Shown one piece after another: positions 7,767 through 17,053 of a stretch of 64,000 nucleotides of DNA; position 1 is the first letter of the stretch; each line of letters starts with the position of its first letter. A model generated the notes under the pieces. The model was not told the DNA's origin. It did not search any database and saw only the letters and a list, made by a program, of their open reading frames with translations. The stretch covers positions 62,001 through 126,000 of the forward strand of contig CAXSGY010000011.1 of the NCBI GenBank assembly GCA_964237235.1, read 5' to 3'. The position numbers and the translations under genes are program-made. The stretch is from GCA-002050365 sp964237235 (GTDB lineage Bacteria; Acidobacteriota; Blastocatellia; Pyrinomonadales; Pyrinomonadaceae).

Positions 7767-8600
7767 CTTAAAAAGAATTTTTTTGTCGGACGCTTCCAAA
7801 ATCTCGATTTTGTCGCCGACCTTCACCGTTTCGCCAACCGTTTCGGCAATCAAATTTTGCCCGAAAAGAATTTTCCTTTTTACGCTGCGCTTTGGAATTC
7901 GATAGCCCGCCAGAGTCTTTAAAGGCTCGACTCCTTGTTTTTCGCCGTTTTGCTGGTCAATCGTCGTCATTACGCAGCGTCCGCACGGCTTGACGGCGTG
8001 AAAAACCGCGTCGCCGATTCTGATCAATTTCCAATCGTCTTCGGCAAACGCCTCCGTGCCGGAAACGACGAAATTCGGACGAAAACGGTTCATCGGAACG
8101 GGCGTTGCGAGCCTTTTATTCAAGTCGTTTAAAGAGCTTTCGCCGATTATTAAAACCGGATAACCGTCAGCGAAACTGACGACATCGCCTTCGTGCGCCG
8201 CGTAAAAATAGCTCACGCGGCGGCGCGTTTCAAAGGGCATCAGCGCGAGTTTACATTTCGTCTGCAAAACGTCGGAAAACCATTCGTTCGTCGCGTCGTC
8301 GTAAATTTTTGCCCGGCAGCGACTGCTCCAAACTTTCACGCTCGCCGTTTCGTTCGTTTCCGGCGCGAACGGAATTACCTTTTCGCTCGAATTTTGCGAA
8401 ACGCGCAAATCATCTTTGGCGATTTCAACTCGAATCGTCGCCATTTTCGGAAATTCGCGCTGCGTCAGAAACTTGTTCGTTTCATCAACCAACATCCATC
8501 GGCGGTCAAATTGCAGACCGCGCTCTTCGACCACAGAGCTTTTCAACGAAATTCCGCCGAGCGATTTAATCGGATAAATAATTATTTCGGATATGAACAT
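7764..8600 (-). CDS. MOSC domain-containing protein (mARC/YcbX-like)
   Basis: 278 residues. The N-terminal beta-barrel (MOSC_N: SEIIIYPIKSLGGISLKSSV, then GLQFDRRWMLVDETNKFLTQ) and the C-terminal MOSC domain are both complete. The conserved cysteine expected to ligate molybdenum cofactor is in VKPCGRCVMTTIDQ. Members such as YcbX and mARC reduce N-hydroxylated compounds using sulfur-free Moco; no ferredoxin domain is fused here, so the electron donor must be separate. Its stop codon and last bases coincide with the end of a terminal-inverted-repeat element. Confidence 0.88.
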   Translation of the reverse strand: MFISEIIIYPIKSLGGISLKSSVVEERGLQFDRRWMLVDETNKFLTQREFPKMATIRVEIAKDDLRVSQNSSEKVIPFAPETNETASVKVWSSRCRAKIYDDATNEWFSDVLQTKCKLALMPFETRRRVSYFYAAHEGDVVSFADGYPVLIIGESSLNDLNKRLATPVPMNRFRPNFVVSGTEAFAEDDWKLIRIGDAVFHAVKPCGRCVMTTIDQQNGEKQGVEPLKTLAGYRIPKRSVKRKILFGQNLIAETVGETVKVGDKIEILEASDKKILFK

Positions 8601-8650
8601 ACATATTTGACAATAGCATTATCAGATTTCTTGAAACATCTTTTGCAGAC

Positions 8651-8679
8651 TTGACAAGTTAAACTATGTTTTCTATACT
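8651..8679 (+). promoter_or_regulatory. Sigma-70 promoter of groES-groEL
   Basis: Perfect TTGACA (8651-8656), a 17-bp spacer and TATACT (8674-8679). It overlaps the start of the CIRCE operator and lies about 110 bp before the groES ATG. Confidence 0.88.
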
Positions 8680-8704
8680 AGCACTCATTAACGGACAGTG
8701 CCAG
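8678..8704 (+). promoter_or_regulatory. CIRCE operator (HrcA site)
   Basis: CTAGCACTC, a 9-bp spacer, then CAGTGCCAG, compared with the CIRCE consensus TTAGCACTC-N9-GAGTGCTAA. The left half matches at 8 of 9 positions and the right at 6 of 9. Its position across the -10/+1 region is where HrcA represses chaperonin operons. hrcA itself is not in the window. Confidence 0.82.
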
Positions 8705-8786
8705 AATTTTCAATTTCATCTCTGTTCGTTTGAATTTTAATAATAAAATAAACGATTTTAGAATCTCGAAAGGAGAATAAACGATT

Positions 8787-9104
8787 ATGGCAACAACAAT
8801 CAAACCATTGCACGACCGCGTAATTATACGGCGCGTTGACGAAAGCTCGGACAAAACCGCGGGTGGACTTTATATTCCCGACACGGCGAAAGAAAAACCG
8901 CAGGAAGGCGAAGTAATCGCCGTCGGCGCGGGCAAAGTTAAGGAAGACGGCTCGCGTCAGGCTTTGGATGTCAAAGCGGGCGACCGCGTTCTGTTCGGAA
9001 AATACAGCGGCTCGGAAATCAAAATTGACGGCGAAGAATTATTGATGATGCGCGAGGACGAAATTTTAGGAATTATCGAACGCGCTGGCGAAGCGGCTAA
9101 ATAA
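8787..9104 (+). CDS. groES: Co-chaperonin GroES
   Basis: 105 residues, slightly longer than the usual 94-100. It begins with TTIKPLHDRVIIRRVD and has the mobile loop (ESSDKTAGGLYIPDTAKEKP, about residues 20-40) that docks onto GroEL; the barrel segments VIAVGAGK and GDRVLFGKYSGSEIKIDGEE are intact. An AGGAG sequence lies 11 bp before the ATG. It caps the GroEL chamber during ATP-driven folding. It is the first gene of the bicistronic chaperonin operon under HrcA/CIRCE control. Confidence 0.98.
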   Translation: MATTIKPLHDRVIIRRVDESSDKTAGGLYIPDTAKEKPQEGEVIAVGAGKVKEDGSRQALDVKAGDRVLFGKYSGSEIKIDGEELLMMREDEILGIIERAGEAAK

Positions 9105-9187
9105 GTTTCAAGTTCAAGGTTCAAAGTTCAAGGTTCAAGGTTGAAAAACCCGAAACCCGAAACCTTAAACCTGAAACCTGAAACTCC
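9105..9187. repeat. 7-bp-period imperfect hairpin between groES and groEL
   Basis: The left side is words of TTCAAGG/TTCAAAG/TTCAAGG; the right side is AACCCGA/AACCTTA/AACCTGA, which pairs roughly with the left. It lies inside an operon, so it must be transcribed through. It could set the groES/groEL ratio by stabilising or attenuating the message. Confidence 0.7.
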
Positions 9188-9220
9188 AAATTTAACAAAA
9201 GGAGTTAATAAAAAAACATT

Positions 9221-10867
9221 ATGGCTAAACAAGTTATTCACGGTGAAGAATCACGCGCGGCGATTTTGCGCGGTGTCAACCAACTCGCCGATGCGGTGAA
9301 AGTTACTTTAGGACCGAAAGGTCGCAACGTCGTTATTGACAAGAAATTCGGCTCGCCGACGATCACCAAAGACGGCGTGACGGTCGCCAAAGAAATCGAA
9401 TTGCAGGACACTTTGGAAAATATGGGCGCGCAGATGGTGCGCGAAGTCGCTTCGAAAACTTCGGACGTCGCCGGCGACGGCACAACGACTGCGACGGTTT
9501 TGGCGCAGGCGATTTTCAAAGAAGGCGTTCGCACGGTTGCCGCCGGCGCGAATCCGATGGCTCTCAAACGCGGCATTGAAAAAGCGGTCGCGGCGGTCGT
9601 CGAAGAAATTCATCGTCTCGCCAAACCGGTGCAGGGCGGCGACATCGCCAACGTCGGCAAAATTTCGGCGAACGGCGACGAAGAAATCGGCAAGCGCATC
9701 GCCGACGCGATGGATCAGGTCGGCAAAGACGGCGTGATTACCGTCGAAGAATCGAAAACGATGGACACGACCTTGGAAGTCGTCGAAGGAATGCAGTTTG
9801 ACAGAGGCTATCTGTCGCCGTATTTCGTGACCGACCCGGAAAGAATGGAAGCCGTTCTCGACAATCCGTATATTTTAATTAACGAGAAAAAAGTTTCTTC
9901 GATGAAGGATTTGCTGCCGATTCTCGAACAGGTTGCCAAGCTCGGCAAACCGCTTTTGATTATCGCGGAAGACATCGAAGGCGAAGCTCTCGCCACTTTG
10001 GTCGTCAATAAATTGCGCGGAACTCTGAACGTCGCAGCGGTCAAAGCTCCAGGCTTCGGCGACCGTCGGAAAGCGATGCTCGAAGACATTGCGACGATGA
10101 CCGGCGGACAAGTTATTTCCGAAGATATGGGCGTAAAACTCGAAGCCGTCACCGTTGACGATTTGGGACAAGCCTCGAAAATCACGATTGACAAAGACAA
10201 CACGACCATCGTTGACGGCAAAGGCGACGATCAGGCGGTGGTCGGTCGCGTCAATACGATTCGCAAACAAATCGAAGATACGTCTTCGGATTACGACCGC
10301 GAAAAATTGCAGGAACGGCTGGCTAAATTAGTCGGCGGCGTAGCAATCATCAAAGTCGGCGCGGCGACCGAAACGGAAATGAAAGAGAAGAAAGCCCGCG
10401 TCGAAGATGCGATGCATGCGACCCGCGCGGCGGTCGAAGAAGGAATCGTCCCGGGCGGCGGTGTCGCACTGGTGCGCGCTTCCAAAGTTCTCGACGATTT
10501 CAAAACCGACGCGGAAGACCACGACGAGCAAATCGGTGTCACCATCGTCAAACGCGCGCTCGAAGAACCGCTTCGTCAAATCGCGCAGAATGCCGGAATG
10601 GAAGGCGCGGTCATCGTCGGCAAAGTCCGCGACGAAGACAGCGAAAACTATGGCTTCAACGCGGCGAGTGAAAAATTTGAAGATTTGGTCGCTGCCGGAG
10701 TCATTGATCCGGCAAAAGTGACGCGCACCGCGCTTCAAAACGCCGCTTCCATCGCGGGCTTAATGCTTACCACCGAAGCGATGATCGCCGACATCCCCGA
10801 AAAAGACGACCACGCTGCCGGCGGCGGAATGCACGGCGGAATGGGCGGTATGGGAATGGGAATGTAG
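9221..10867 (+). CDS. groEL: Chaperonin GroEL
   Basis: 548 residues with the standard GroEL layout: equatorial ATP site (TLGPKGRNVVIDKKFGSPTI and VAGDGTTTATVLAQ), apical domain (ELQDTLENMGAQMVREVASK continuing into the 190-375 region) and the return LVGGVAIIKVGAATETEMKE. It ends in the flexible Gly-Gly-Met tail (GGGMHGGMGGMGMGM). GGAG at 9201-9204 is 16 bp from the ATG, rather far for a strong site. It is co-transcribed with groES. It is the only groEL in the window; Acidobacteriota can carry others. Confidence 0.98.
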   Translation: MAKQVIHGEESRAAILRGVNQLADAVKVTLGPKGRNVVIDKKFGSPTITKDGVTVAKEIELQDTLENMGAQMVREVASKTSDVAGDGTTTATVLAQAIFKEGVRTVAAGANPMALKRGIEKAVAAVVEEIHRLAKPVQGGDIANVGKISANGDEEIGKRIADAMDQVGKDGVITVEESKTMDTTLEVVEGMQFDRGYLSPYFVTDPERMEAVLDNPYILINEKKVSSMKDLLPILEQVAKLGKPLLIIAEDIEGEALATLVVNKLRGTLNVAAVKAPGFGDRRKAMLEDIATMTGGQVISEDMGVKLEAVTVDDLGQASKITIDKDNTTIVDGKGDDQAVVGRVNTIRKQIEDTSSDYDREKLQERLAKLVGGVAIIKVGAATETEMKEKKARVEDAMHATRAAVEEGIVPGGGVALVRASKVLDDFKTDAEDHDEQIGVTIVKRALEEPLRQIAQNAGMEGAVIVGKVRDEDSENYGFNAASEKFEDLVAAGVIDPAKVTRTALQNAASIAGLMLTTEAMIADIPEKDDHAAGGGMHGGMGGMGMGM

Positions 10868-10914
10868 TCCGATTTTGGATTTTAGATTTCGGATTTTGGA
10901 TTTTCCAAAAAAAA

Positions 10915-10953
10915 CAAAAAGGCTTCGTCTAAATTTAGGACGAAGCCTTTTTT
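10915..10953 (+). terminator. Terminator of the groESL operon
   Basis: Arms AAAAAGGCTTCGTC and GACGAAGCCTTTTT flank a 9-nt AAATTTAG-type loop and run into T residues. Just before it (10870-10906) is a short run of ATTTTGG/ATTTCGG 7-bp words. Confidence 0.88.
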
Positions 10954-11033
10954 GCAAAAGATGAATATCTACAAAAATTTTACGTCTGGAAGTTTTTTGT
11001 TTTTGATTTCTGTCATTTTTTGCTTAAAAAGTT

Positions 11034-11567
11034 TTACTTCTTCATCAGCCTTTTCGATGAAAAAAGCCTTAAATCTTGAGCGTAAATATCTCCGTATTGT
11101 TTCGATAACTGGTTGATATAAGTCATCATAAACTTTGCCGATTTCTGTCCGGTTGGGGTGTGATAAAAAACAACCATTTCTTTAAGCTCAGTTTCGGTGA
11201 ATGTTTTATCGTAAAACTGGAAATTCAGTTCCTTGAACAGCTCTTCGGAATTATTTTTGTCTTCATTGAAATCCTGTAAATATTTCGTAATTCTGGCATT
11301 CGATTTAGAGGCGGATTGTTTTAATTCCAATCTTTGATTTTCATTAAGTTCTTTATCTTGGGAAATTAATTTTAAGAGGGTTTCCTCGAAATCAGATTCA
11401 TTGAACTCTGTTTTCACACCAAGATTGAGAGTATTGGTTAATTCCATAACTTCCTGAATTAATGCCTTCTTGTCAGAAGAAACGGTTGCCTGCGCGAAGC
11501 CCGAACCAAAGCCCAACAAAGTTATCGCCAACAAAATCAAAAGCGTCCCGAAATTTAACTTTTTCAT
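11034..11567 (-). CDS. DUF2059 domain-containing secreted protein
   Basis: 177 residues. The signal peptide is KLNFGTLLILLAITLLGFGS ending near FAQA. The C-terminal half has the DUF2059 pattern (FYDKTFTETELKEMVVFYHT, then PTGQKSAKFM and QLSKQYGDIYAQDL), an all-helical domain of unknown role found in exported proteins. It is convergent with groEL and has its own upstream region (11568-11850) shared with the divergent gene at 11851. Function not known. Confidence 0.82.
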   Translation of the reverse strand: MKKLNFGTLLILLAITLLGFGSGFAQATVSSDKKALIQEVMELTNTLNLGVKTEFNESDFEETLLKLISQDKELNENQRLELKQSASKSNARITKYLQDFNEDKNNSEELFKELNFQFYDKTFTETELKEMVVFYHTPTGQKSAKFMMTYINQLSKQYGDIYAQDLRLFSSKRLMKK

Positions 11568-11850
11568 AAATCGTTTTTCCTCATTTCAGATAATGCAATT
11601 ATAAAAGACGATTTTCAAGTTATTTTTTCGATTACAAATATGATAATTATAGCAAAATCATAATAGCGTATCTGGCAAATTGTGGAGGTTTTGCTTTACA
11701 AGCTCGGCTATTTTTTCTATCATTCTTTTGTTAATTCTATCCATTGCCGTTTCTTTCAAATTTTCAAAGCGAAACGATTGTCTACTTTTCAACTCTTACT
11801 TTTTACTGTGAAACTTTAGGTTTCACGACGCACGCAAGGAGAATCTAATA

Positions 11851-12552
11851 ATGTCTTTCATAAATTTGCGACGTGCCGCGTTTACAGGCTTTTTTGTCGC
11901 GCTGTTGGCGATTGTCGGCTTTTTCGGACTGCGCGGAAATAAATCGGATGTATCGGTCGCCGCGCAGGAAAATCGCGCCGCCGATAAAGACACGCGTTTG
12001 AAAGTGGAAAACCCGGACGCTTTTCGGGCGAGCGCAATCTCGCAAACGCTTTCAGGGCTTTTTGCCGAAAAGGAAACTAATTTCGACGAACCGAGATTGT
12101 TGCCAAACCGCGTCGAAGCGTCGAAAACCTTGCGCGTGATTTTTAGTGCGACCGAAGAAAACTTATCGGGCGAAGAATTTACTTCACAAAACCCCGACGC
12201 TAATTTGCTAAAGCGCGGCGCGATGCGGGCGAGCAATCAACCGCTTGCGCGGCAACGGGCATTCGAGCTTTCAACGGTGCAGATTTTAATCGTTTCGACC
12301 GACGCTGAAAAGCGTATTTTATGGTGGGATTTGCAGCCCGATCCGCGTGTTTTTCACGCTGAAACAGCTGATGATAAAGGTGTTTTGAGCGGCGCAACCG
12401 TTTATCGACGAAACGCCGAAATGTTAATCAACTTCCCTGCCGCGCCGGAAATCGAAAAGCTGTATTTTTACTCGCCGAAGTGGAACGGCGAGAAATACGA
12501 TTTAGAGTTAATCGGCAATTTGGATTTAAGCGACCGCGGACAAATCGAATAA
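11851..12552 (+). CDS. Hypothetical exported or membrane-anchored protein upstream of the M64 peptidase
   Basis: 233 residues with no family I recognise. Residues 8-25 (AAFTGFFVALLAIVGFFGL) form an N-terminal membrane segment or uncleaved signal; the rest is soluble, with a beta-rich C-terminal part (VQILIVSTDAEKRILWWDLQ, FYSPKWNGEKYDLELIGNL). AAGGAG lies 12 bp before the ATG, and a GTGAAAC-TTTAG-GTTTCAC hairpin lies at 11810-11828. Its stop is 15 bp before the M64 peptidase start, so the two are probably one operon and it may be that enzyme's partner, inhibitor or anchor. Confidence 0.7.
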   Translation: MSFINLRRAAFTGFFVALLAIVGFFGLRGNKSDVSVAAQENRAADKDTRLKVENPDAFRASAISQTLSGLFAEKETNFDEPRLLPNRVEASKTLRVIFSATEENLSGEEFTSQNPDANLLKRGAMRASNQPLARQRAFELSTVQILIVSTDAEKRILWWDLQPDPRVFHAETADDKGVLSGATVYRRNAEMLINFPAAPEIEKLYFYSPKWNGEKYDLELIGNLDLSDRGQIE

Positions 12553-12566
12553 ATGGGAGAAGCGTT

Positions 12567-14522
12567 ATGAAGTCGAATATCAAACTACAAATTTTCGCCG
12601 CGTTTTTCCTGCTTTTATTTGCCTTCAGTGCGGCGGCGCGCGCAGAAAATTTTCAAACTATCATCAGCAACGGCAGCCCGTCGAACCGCGTGGATATCGC
12701 CATCCTCGGCGACGGCTACACGGCGGCGGAAATGACAAAATATCAAACCGACGTTCAGCAATTTATTCAAAATGTGTTCGCGCAGGAGCCGTATAAAGAA
12801 TATCAGCGTTATTATAACGTGCATCGCATAGATGTCGTCAGTAATCAATCGGGCGCGGATCATTCGGATCGAACGCCGCAGGTTTTCGTGGACACCGCGC
12901 TCGACGCGGCTTACAACTGTTCGAATATTCAGCGTCTTATTTGCGTCAACACGACGAAGGTTAATCAAGTCATCGCCCGAACTTTGCCGGCTTCGTATTT
13001 CGACGTGATTTTGATTCTCGTCAACGATGCCGAATACGGCGGTTCGGGCGGCAGCGTGGCGGTCGCTTCGACGCATCCCGCGGCGGTCGAAATTATTCTG
13101 CACGAAGTCGGACACAGTTTCGGTTTGCTGGCTGACGAATATGCGGGCGGCGGTCCGAGCTGCAACGCGAGCGTCGAGCCGTCGGAAGTCAACGCGACGC
13201 GGGCGGCGACGCGCGAAACGATTAAATGGAACTACTGGATTAACGCCGCTACGCCGATTCCGACGACGACCACGACCGCCGCCACGCCCGGTTTATATGT
13301 CGGGGCAAAATATTGCGACACGGGATTATATCGCCCGACCTATCAAAGCAAGATGAACGTTCTCGGCGTGCCGTTCGAGCAAATCAACACCGAACAGCAC
13401 GTCAAGCGAATTTACAATTTCGTTTCGCCGATTGACGCGAGTTCGCCGACGGCGGGAAATATCACGTTGGCGACAAATCAGACGCAGACTTTTTCCGTCA
13501 CTACGCCGCTTCCCTTCACGCATAATTTGACGATTAGCTGGTCGGTTGACAATCAAGCGCAGGCGAGCGGCGCGAATTTTACTTTAAATGCCGCGACGCT
13601 CGCGCCGGGCAGTCATACGGTCAGAGTCAATATCGCCGACCCGACCGCATTTGTGCGAAACGATCCGCAACAGCTTTTGACGGCGGCGCGCACCTGGAAT
13701 GTTATCGTGCAAGCGTCAATTCGCGCGAAATTCGATTTTGACGGCGACGGCAAAGCCGATGTTTCCGTGTTTCGCCCGTCGAGCGGAAGCTGGTTTGTTC
13801 AACAATCAACCGCCGGTTTTACGGGAATGCAGTTCGGCGTTCCGACCGACAAAATTGTTCCCGCCGACTACGACGGCGACGGCAAAACCGACCTCGGGGT
13901 TTACCGCGACGGCGTTTGGTATCTGCAAAGAAGTCAACTCGGATTTACGGGCGTTTCTTTCGGACTTGCCGACGATGTTCCTGCGCCCGCCGACTTTGAC
14001 GGTGACGGAAAAGCCGACACCGCGGTCTTTCGACCGTCGAACGGAACGTGGTATCTGCTTCAATCAACTAACGGATTTACGGGCGTTCAATTCGGTGCAA
14101 ACGGCGACCGACCGGTTCCGGCGGATTTTGACGGCGACGGTAAAACGGATATTGCGGTTTATCGCGTGGGAAACTGGTATATCAACGGCTCGCAAAGCGG
14201 ATTCGTCGGCGCGTCGTTCGGCATTTCGACCGATTTACCAGTTCCGGCAGATTACGACGGTGACGGCAAAGCCGACCTCGCCGTGTTTCGTCCGTCAGAC
14301 GGCACCTGGTATTTACAGCGCAGTCAAGCCGGTTTTACAGGCGTGCAATTCGGCGCAGCAACCGATTTGCCGGCACCGGCGGATTTCGACGGCGACGGTA
14401 AAATCGATGTCGCGGTTTTCCGTGACGGCGTTTGGTATCTGAATCGTTCGACCGCCGGATTTACGGGCGTTCAATTCGGCGCGGTGGACGATAAACCGAT
14501 TCCGAACGCTTTTGTGCGCTGA
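12567..14522 (+). CDS. Secreted M64-family metallopeptidase with C-terminal VCBS/FG-GAP repeats
   Basis: 651 residues from the ATG at 12567, preceded by GGGAGAAG; an in-frame start at 12480 would overlap the upstream gene and lacks a signal. Signal peptide residues 1-25. The peptidase domain (about 28-300) opens with AILGDGYTAAEM and has the zinc motif HEVGHSFGLLADEY (His179, Glu180, His183), as in IgA-peptidase-like M64 enzymes. A beta-sandwich linker follows (about 300-385), then six repeats containing D(F/Y)DGDGKxD calcium loops alternating with W-containing strands to the C-terminus. The same repeat module ends both S8 peptidases nearby. Likely an extracellular protease; its natural substrate is unknown. 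Confidence 0.88.
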   Translation: MKSNIKLQIFAAFFLLLFAFSAAARAENFQTIISNGSPSNRVDIAILGDGYTAAEMTKYQTDVQQFIQNVFAQEPYKEYQRYYNVHRIDVVSNQSGADHSDRTPQVFVDTALDAAYNCSNIQRLICVNTTKVNQVIARTLPASYFDVILILVNDAEYGGSGGSVAVASTHPAAVEIILHEVGHSFGLLADEYAGGGPSCNASVEPSEVNATRAATRETIKWNYWINAATPIPTTTTTAATPGLYVGAKYCDTGLYRPTYQSKMNVLGVPFEQINTEQHVKRIYNFVSPIDASSPTAGNITLATNQTQTFSVTTPLPFTHNLTISWSVDNQAQASGANFTLNAATLAPGSHTVRVNIADPTAFVRNDPQQLLTAARTWNVIVQASIRAKFDFDGDGKADVSVFRPSSGSWFVQQSTAGFTGMQFGVPTDKIVPADYDGDGKTDLGVYRDGVWYLQRSQLGFTGVSFGLADDVPAPADFDGDGKADTAVFRPSNGTWYLLQSTNGFTGVQFGANGDRPVPADFDGDGKTDIAVYRVGNWYINGSQSGFVGASFGISTDLPVPADYDGDGKADLAVFRPSDGTWYLQRSQAGFTGVQFGAATDLPAPADFDGDGKIDVAVFRDGVWYLNRSTAGFTGVQFGAVDDKPIPNAFVR

Positions 14523-14587
14523 TATATTTCAAATTCGGAAAAATTTGCGCCAAATCAGACGGCGCGAACTTTTCGCCTACTAAATTT

Positions 14588-16804
14588 ATGAAAAAATTTT
14601 TATTGATTTTTGCCGCCGCGGTCGTTTGCGGCGCGTTCGTCAATCAATTTTGGTCGCCCGCCAAAGCGCAGAAAATTTCCGCGCCGGTTGCGCCGGCTGA
14701 AACCTTGAAAAACGAGACGTTCGACCAACTTATTACTTCCGCCCGGCAAAACGGCGCGACGCGGGTGATTGTCGGCTTAAACGCAAACTTTCAGCCGGAA
14801 GGCAATTTGTCGAAACTGTCGCAGACGGCGCAGCGCGAAAACATCAATCAGGTTCAAAACAATTTTCTCGACCGATTTCACACGGCGCGAATCACGGACG
14901 TGAAACAATTTGAATATATTCCATACGTCGCTTTTGAAACCGACGCGGAAACTTTAACGCGGATGCGCGACGACGCGCTGATTTCAAACGTCGAAGAAGA
15001 CCGCGTGGGCGATGCCTCGCTCGCCGAAAGCACGCCGATTGTCGGCGCGACGACCGCCTGGGCGAGCGGATTTTCGGGCAGCGGGCAAATCGTCGCCGTT
15101 CTCGACAGCGGCGTTGATAAAAATCATACATTCTTAGCCGGCAAAGTCATTTCCGAAGCGTGTTATTCGTCAAATACCTCTTCCAGCACAAGCGTCTGTC
15201 CGGGCGGCGTAACCGCATCAACCGCTTCCGATTCAGGACTTCATTGTCCGACGACGGTCGAAGGCTGCGCGCACGGCACGAACGTCGCGGGCATCGCGGC
15301 GGGCAAAGGCACGGCATTCAGCGGCGTTGCCAAAGACGCAAATTTAATCGCCATTCAAATGTTTTCGCGCTTTGATTCGACCGCTTCGTGCGGCGGCACC
15401 GCGCCGTGCGGACGCTATTGGACTTCGGATTTAATTAAGGGTCTGGAGCGCGTCCGCACGCTCTCCAACACGATGAACAATATCGCCGCCGTTAATCTGA
15501 GCCTGCAAACCGGCGAGCAATACGTTTCCAGTTGTGACACGCAGCACGCGGCGACCAAGGCGGCGATTGATAATCTGCGCTCGGTCGGCATTGCGACGAT
15601 TATTTGCGCCGGCAATTATTCTTACACCAACGCCCTGACCGCGCCCGCCTGCATTTCGACCGCCGTCAGCGTTGGCTCGACCGACGACGGCAGCCTCAAC
15701 ACCAACTTAAACGCGGTTTCAAATTTTTCCGACAGTTCGCCGCTTTTGCATCTGCTCGCGCCCGGACGCTGGATTTATTCTTCGATTCCCGACAATCAGT
15801 TTCAAAATTATTCGGGAACTTCGATGGCTGCGCCGCACGTCGCGGGCGCGTTCGCCATTCTGCGCCAGCGCAATCCGAACGCTTCGGTCGGTCAAATGCT
15901 CAACGCTCTAATTTACACCGGACAGCCGATTACCGATTCGCGCAACGGACTGGTCAAACCGCGCATTAAAATTGATGCCGCGCTCGTCTTTATCGCCAAA
16001 CGCGCCGCCTTTGATTTTGACGGCGACGGCAAATCCGACCTCTCCGTCTTCCGACCCTCGAACGGCACCTGGTATATTCAACAATCAACCGACGGCTTCA
16101 CCGGCGCGCAGTTCGGCGCGACGGGCGATAAAATCGTGCCGGCGGATTTCGACGGCGACGGCAAAACCGACCTCGCCGTTTATCGCGGCGGCGTTTGGTA
16201 TGTGCAACGTTCTGCCTTCGGATTTGCCGCGGTTCAGTTCGGCACGGCGGACGATATTCCCGCGCCCGTTGACTTTAACGGCGACAACAAAGCCGAACTC
16301 GGCGTTTTCAGACCTTCGACCGGCTTTTGGTATTTTTATAATCTCGACAACGGACAGGCGAACGGCGTGCAATTCGGCGCGGCGGGCGATAAACCGGTGG
16401 CGGCGGATTTTGACGGCGACGGCAAAGCCGATGAAGCGGTTTATCGCGGCGGCGTTTGGTATCTGAACCGTTCGACGCTCGGCTATGCAAATTTGCAATT
16501 CGGCGACGCGAATGATATACCGGCTCCGGCGGATTTTGACGGCGACGGCAAAACTGACATTGCCGTCTTTCGTCCGTCAAACGGCACCTGGTATCTGCTG
16601 CCGTCAACGGGCGGATTCACAGGCGTTCAATTCGGCGCGGACGGCGACGTTCCCGTTCCCGCCGATTATGACGGCGACGGCAAAGCCGACCAGGCGATTT
16701 ATCGCAGCGGTGTTTGGTATCTGAATCGTTCGGCGCAGGGATTTACCGGTTATCAGTTCGGTTTAGCGTCCGACAAACCGGCTCCGGGCGCGTTTATTCA
16801 ATAA
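14588..16804 (+). CDS. Secreted subtilisin-like S8 peptidase with C-terminal VCBS/FG-GAP repeats (paralog 1)
   Basis: 738 residues: signal peptide (1-27), I9-type propeptide (about 45-140; TRVIVGLNANFQPEG and FEYIPYVAFETDAETLTRM), then an S8 domain (about 150-465). The triad is visible: Asp173 (AVLDSGVDKNH), His229 (CAHGTNVAGIAAGKG) and Ser412 (YSGTSMAAPHVAGAF), with the oxyanion Asn343 (CAGNYSYT). Six cysteines in the catalytic domain could form disulfides. From about 472 there are six DGDGK-type calcium repeats. Proteinase K/aqualysin-like enzymes of this kind are exported and self-processed. It lies 65 bp after the M64 gene on the same strand and is followed by a terminator, so it could belong to that operon. 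Confidence 0.92.
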   Translation: MKKFLLIFAAAVVCGAFVNQFWSPAKAQKISAPVAPAETLKNETFDQLITSARQNGATRVIVGLNANFQPEGNLSKLSQTAQRENINQVQNNFLDRFHTARITDVKQFEYIPYVAFETDAETLTRMRDDALISNVEEDRVGDASLAESTPIVGATTAWASGFSGSGQIVAVLDSGVDKNHTFLAGKVISEACYSSNTSSSTSVCPGGVTASTASDSGLHCPTTVEGCAHGTNVAGIAAGKGTAFSGVAKDANLIAIQMFSRFDSTASCGGTAPCGRYWTSDLIKGLERVRTLSNTMNNIAAVNLSLQTGEQYVSSCDTQHAATKAAIDNLRSVGIATIICAGNYSYTNALTAPACISTAVSVGSTDDGSLNTNLNAVSNFSDSSPLLHLLAPGRWIYSSIPDNQFQNYSGTSMAAPHVAGAFAILRQRNPNASVGQMLNALIYTGQPITDSRNGLVKPRIKIDAALVFIAKRAAFDFDGDGKSDLSVFRPSNGTWYIQQSTDGFTGAQFGATGDKIVPADFDGDGKTDLAVYRGGVWYVQRSAFGFAAVQFGTADDIPAPVDFNGDNKAELGVFRPSTGFWYFYNLDNGQANGVQFGAAGDKPVAADFDGDGKADEAVYRGGVWYLNRSTLGYANLQFGDANDIPAPADFDGDGKTDIAVFRPSNGTWYLLPSTGGFTGVQFGADGDVPVPADYDGDGKADQAIYRSGVWYLNRSAQGFTGYQFGLASDKPAPGAFIQ

Positions 16805-16825
16805 TTTAGTCGCCGATTTTTAGTC

Positions 16826-16862
16826 AAAAAGGTTTCGCTGCAAATATAGCGAAACCTTTTTA
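16826..16862 (+). terminator. Terminator after S8 peptidase 1
   Basis: Perfect 14-bp arms (AAAAAGGTTTCGCT, 16826-16839; complement 16848-16861) with an 8-nt loop and a T-run. Confidence 0.88.
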
Positions 16863-16930
16863 TTTCGGTGAATAATTCGCCCAAACAGACACTGGGGCAA
16901 ATGCAGGAAGGTGATGCAATGAGATTATTC

Positions 16931-16996
16931 TATGGCGGCTATGTATCTATGTGTTTCAAGTTTTTTCTTAAACACATAGATGCATAGCCGCCCATA
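16931..16996. repeat. Long inverted repeat in a convergent gap
   Basis: The left arm (TATGGCGGCTATGTATCTAT and GTGTTT) pairs with 16970-16996 with one mismatch and one bulge, leaving a 13-nt loop. It sits between convergent genes and has phrases (CACATAGATGCATAG) in the style of the other word-like hairpins of this window. Confidence 0.8.
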
Positions 16997-17053
16997 GTTT
17001 TTCGAATTCTCTAATTTTTGCCGGACACGGTTAAATCAAAATCTGCTCTGAAA

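Noticed and set aside
7159..9187. Repeats considered as a CRISPR array
   Set aside because: The units are 7 bp and contiguous or inverted, with no 25-40 bp repeats, no unique spacers and no cas genes.
12480..12566. Upstream start of the M64 peptidase
   Set aside because: It overlaps the preceding gene out of frame and would place 29 Arg-rich residues before a clear signal peptide.
13735..14520. Protease DGDG repeats considered as a DNA-level tandem repeat
   Set aside because: The periodicity is that of a protein domain repeat (about 42-47 residues) with drifting codons, so it is part of the coding sequence rather than a separate repeat feature.
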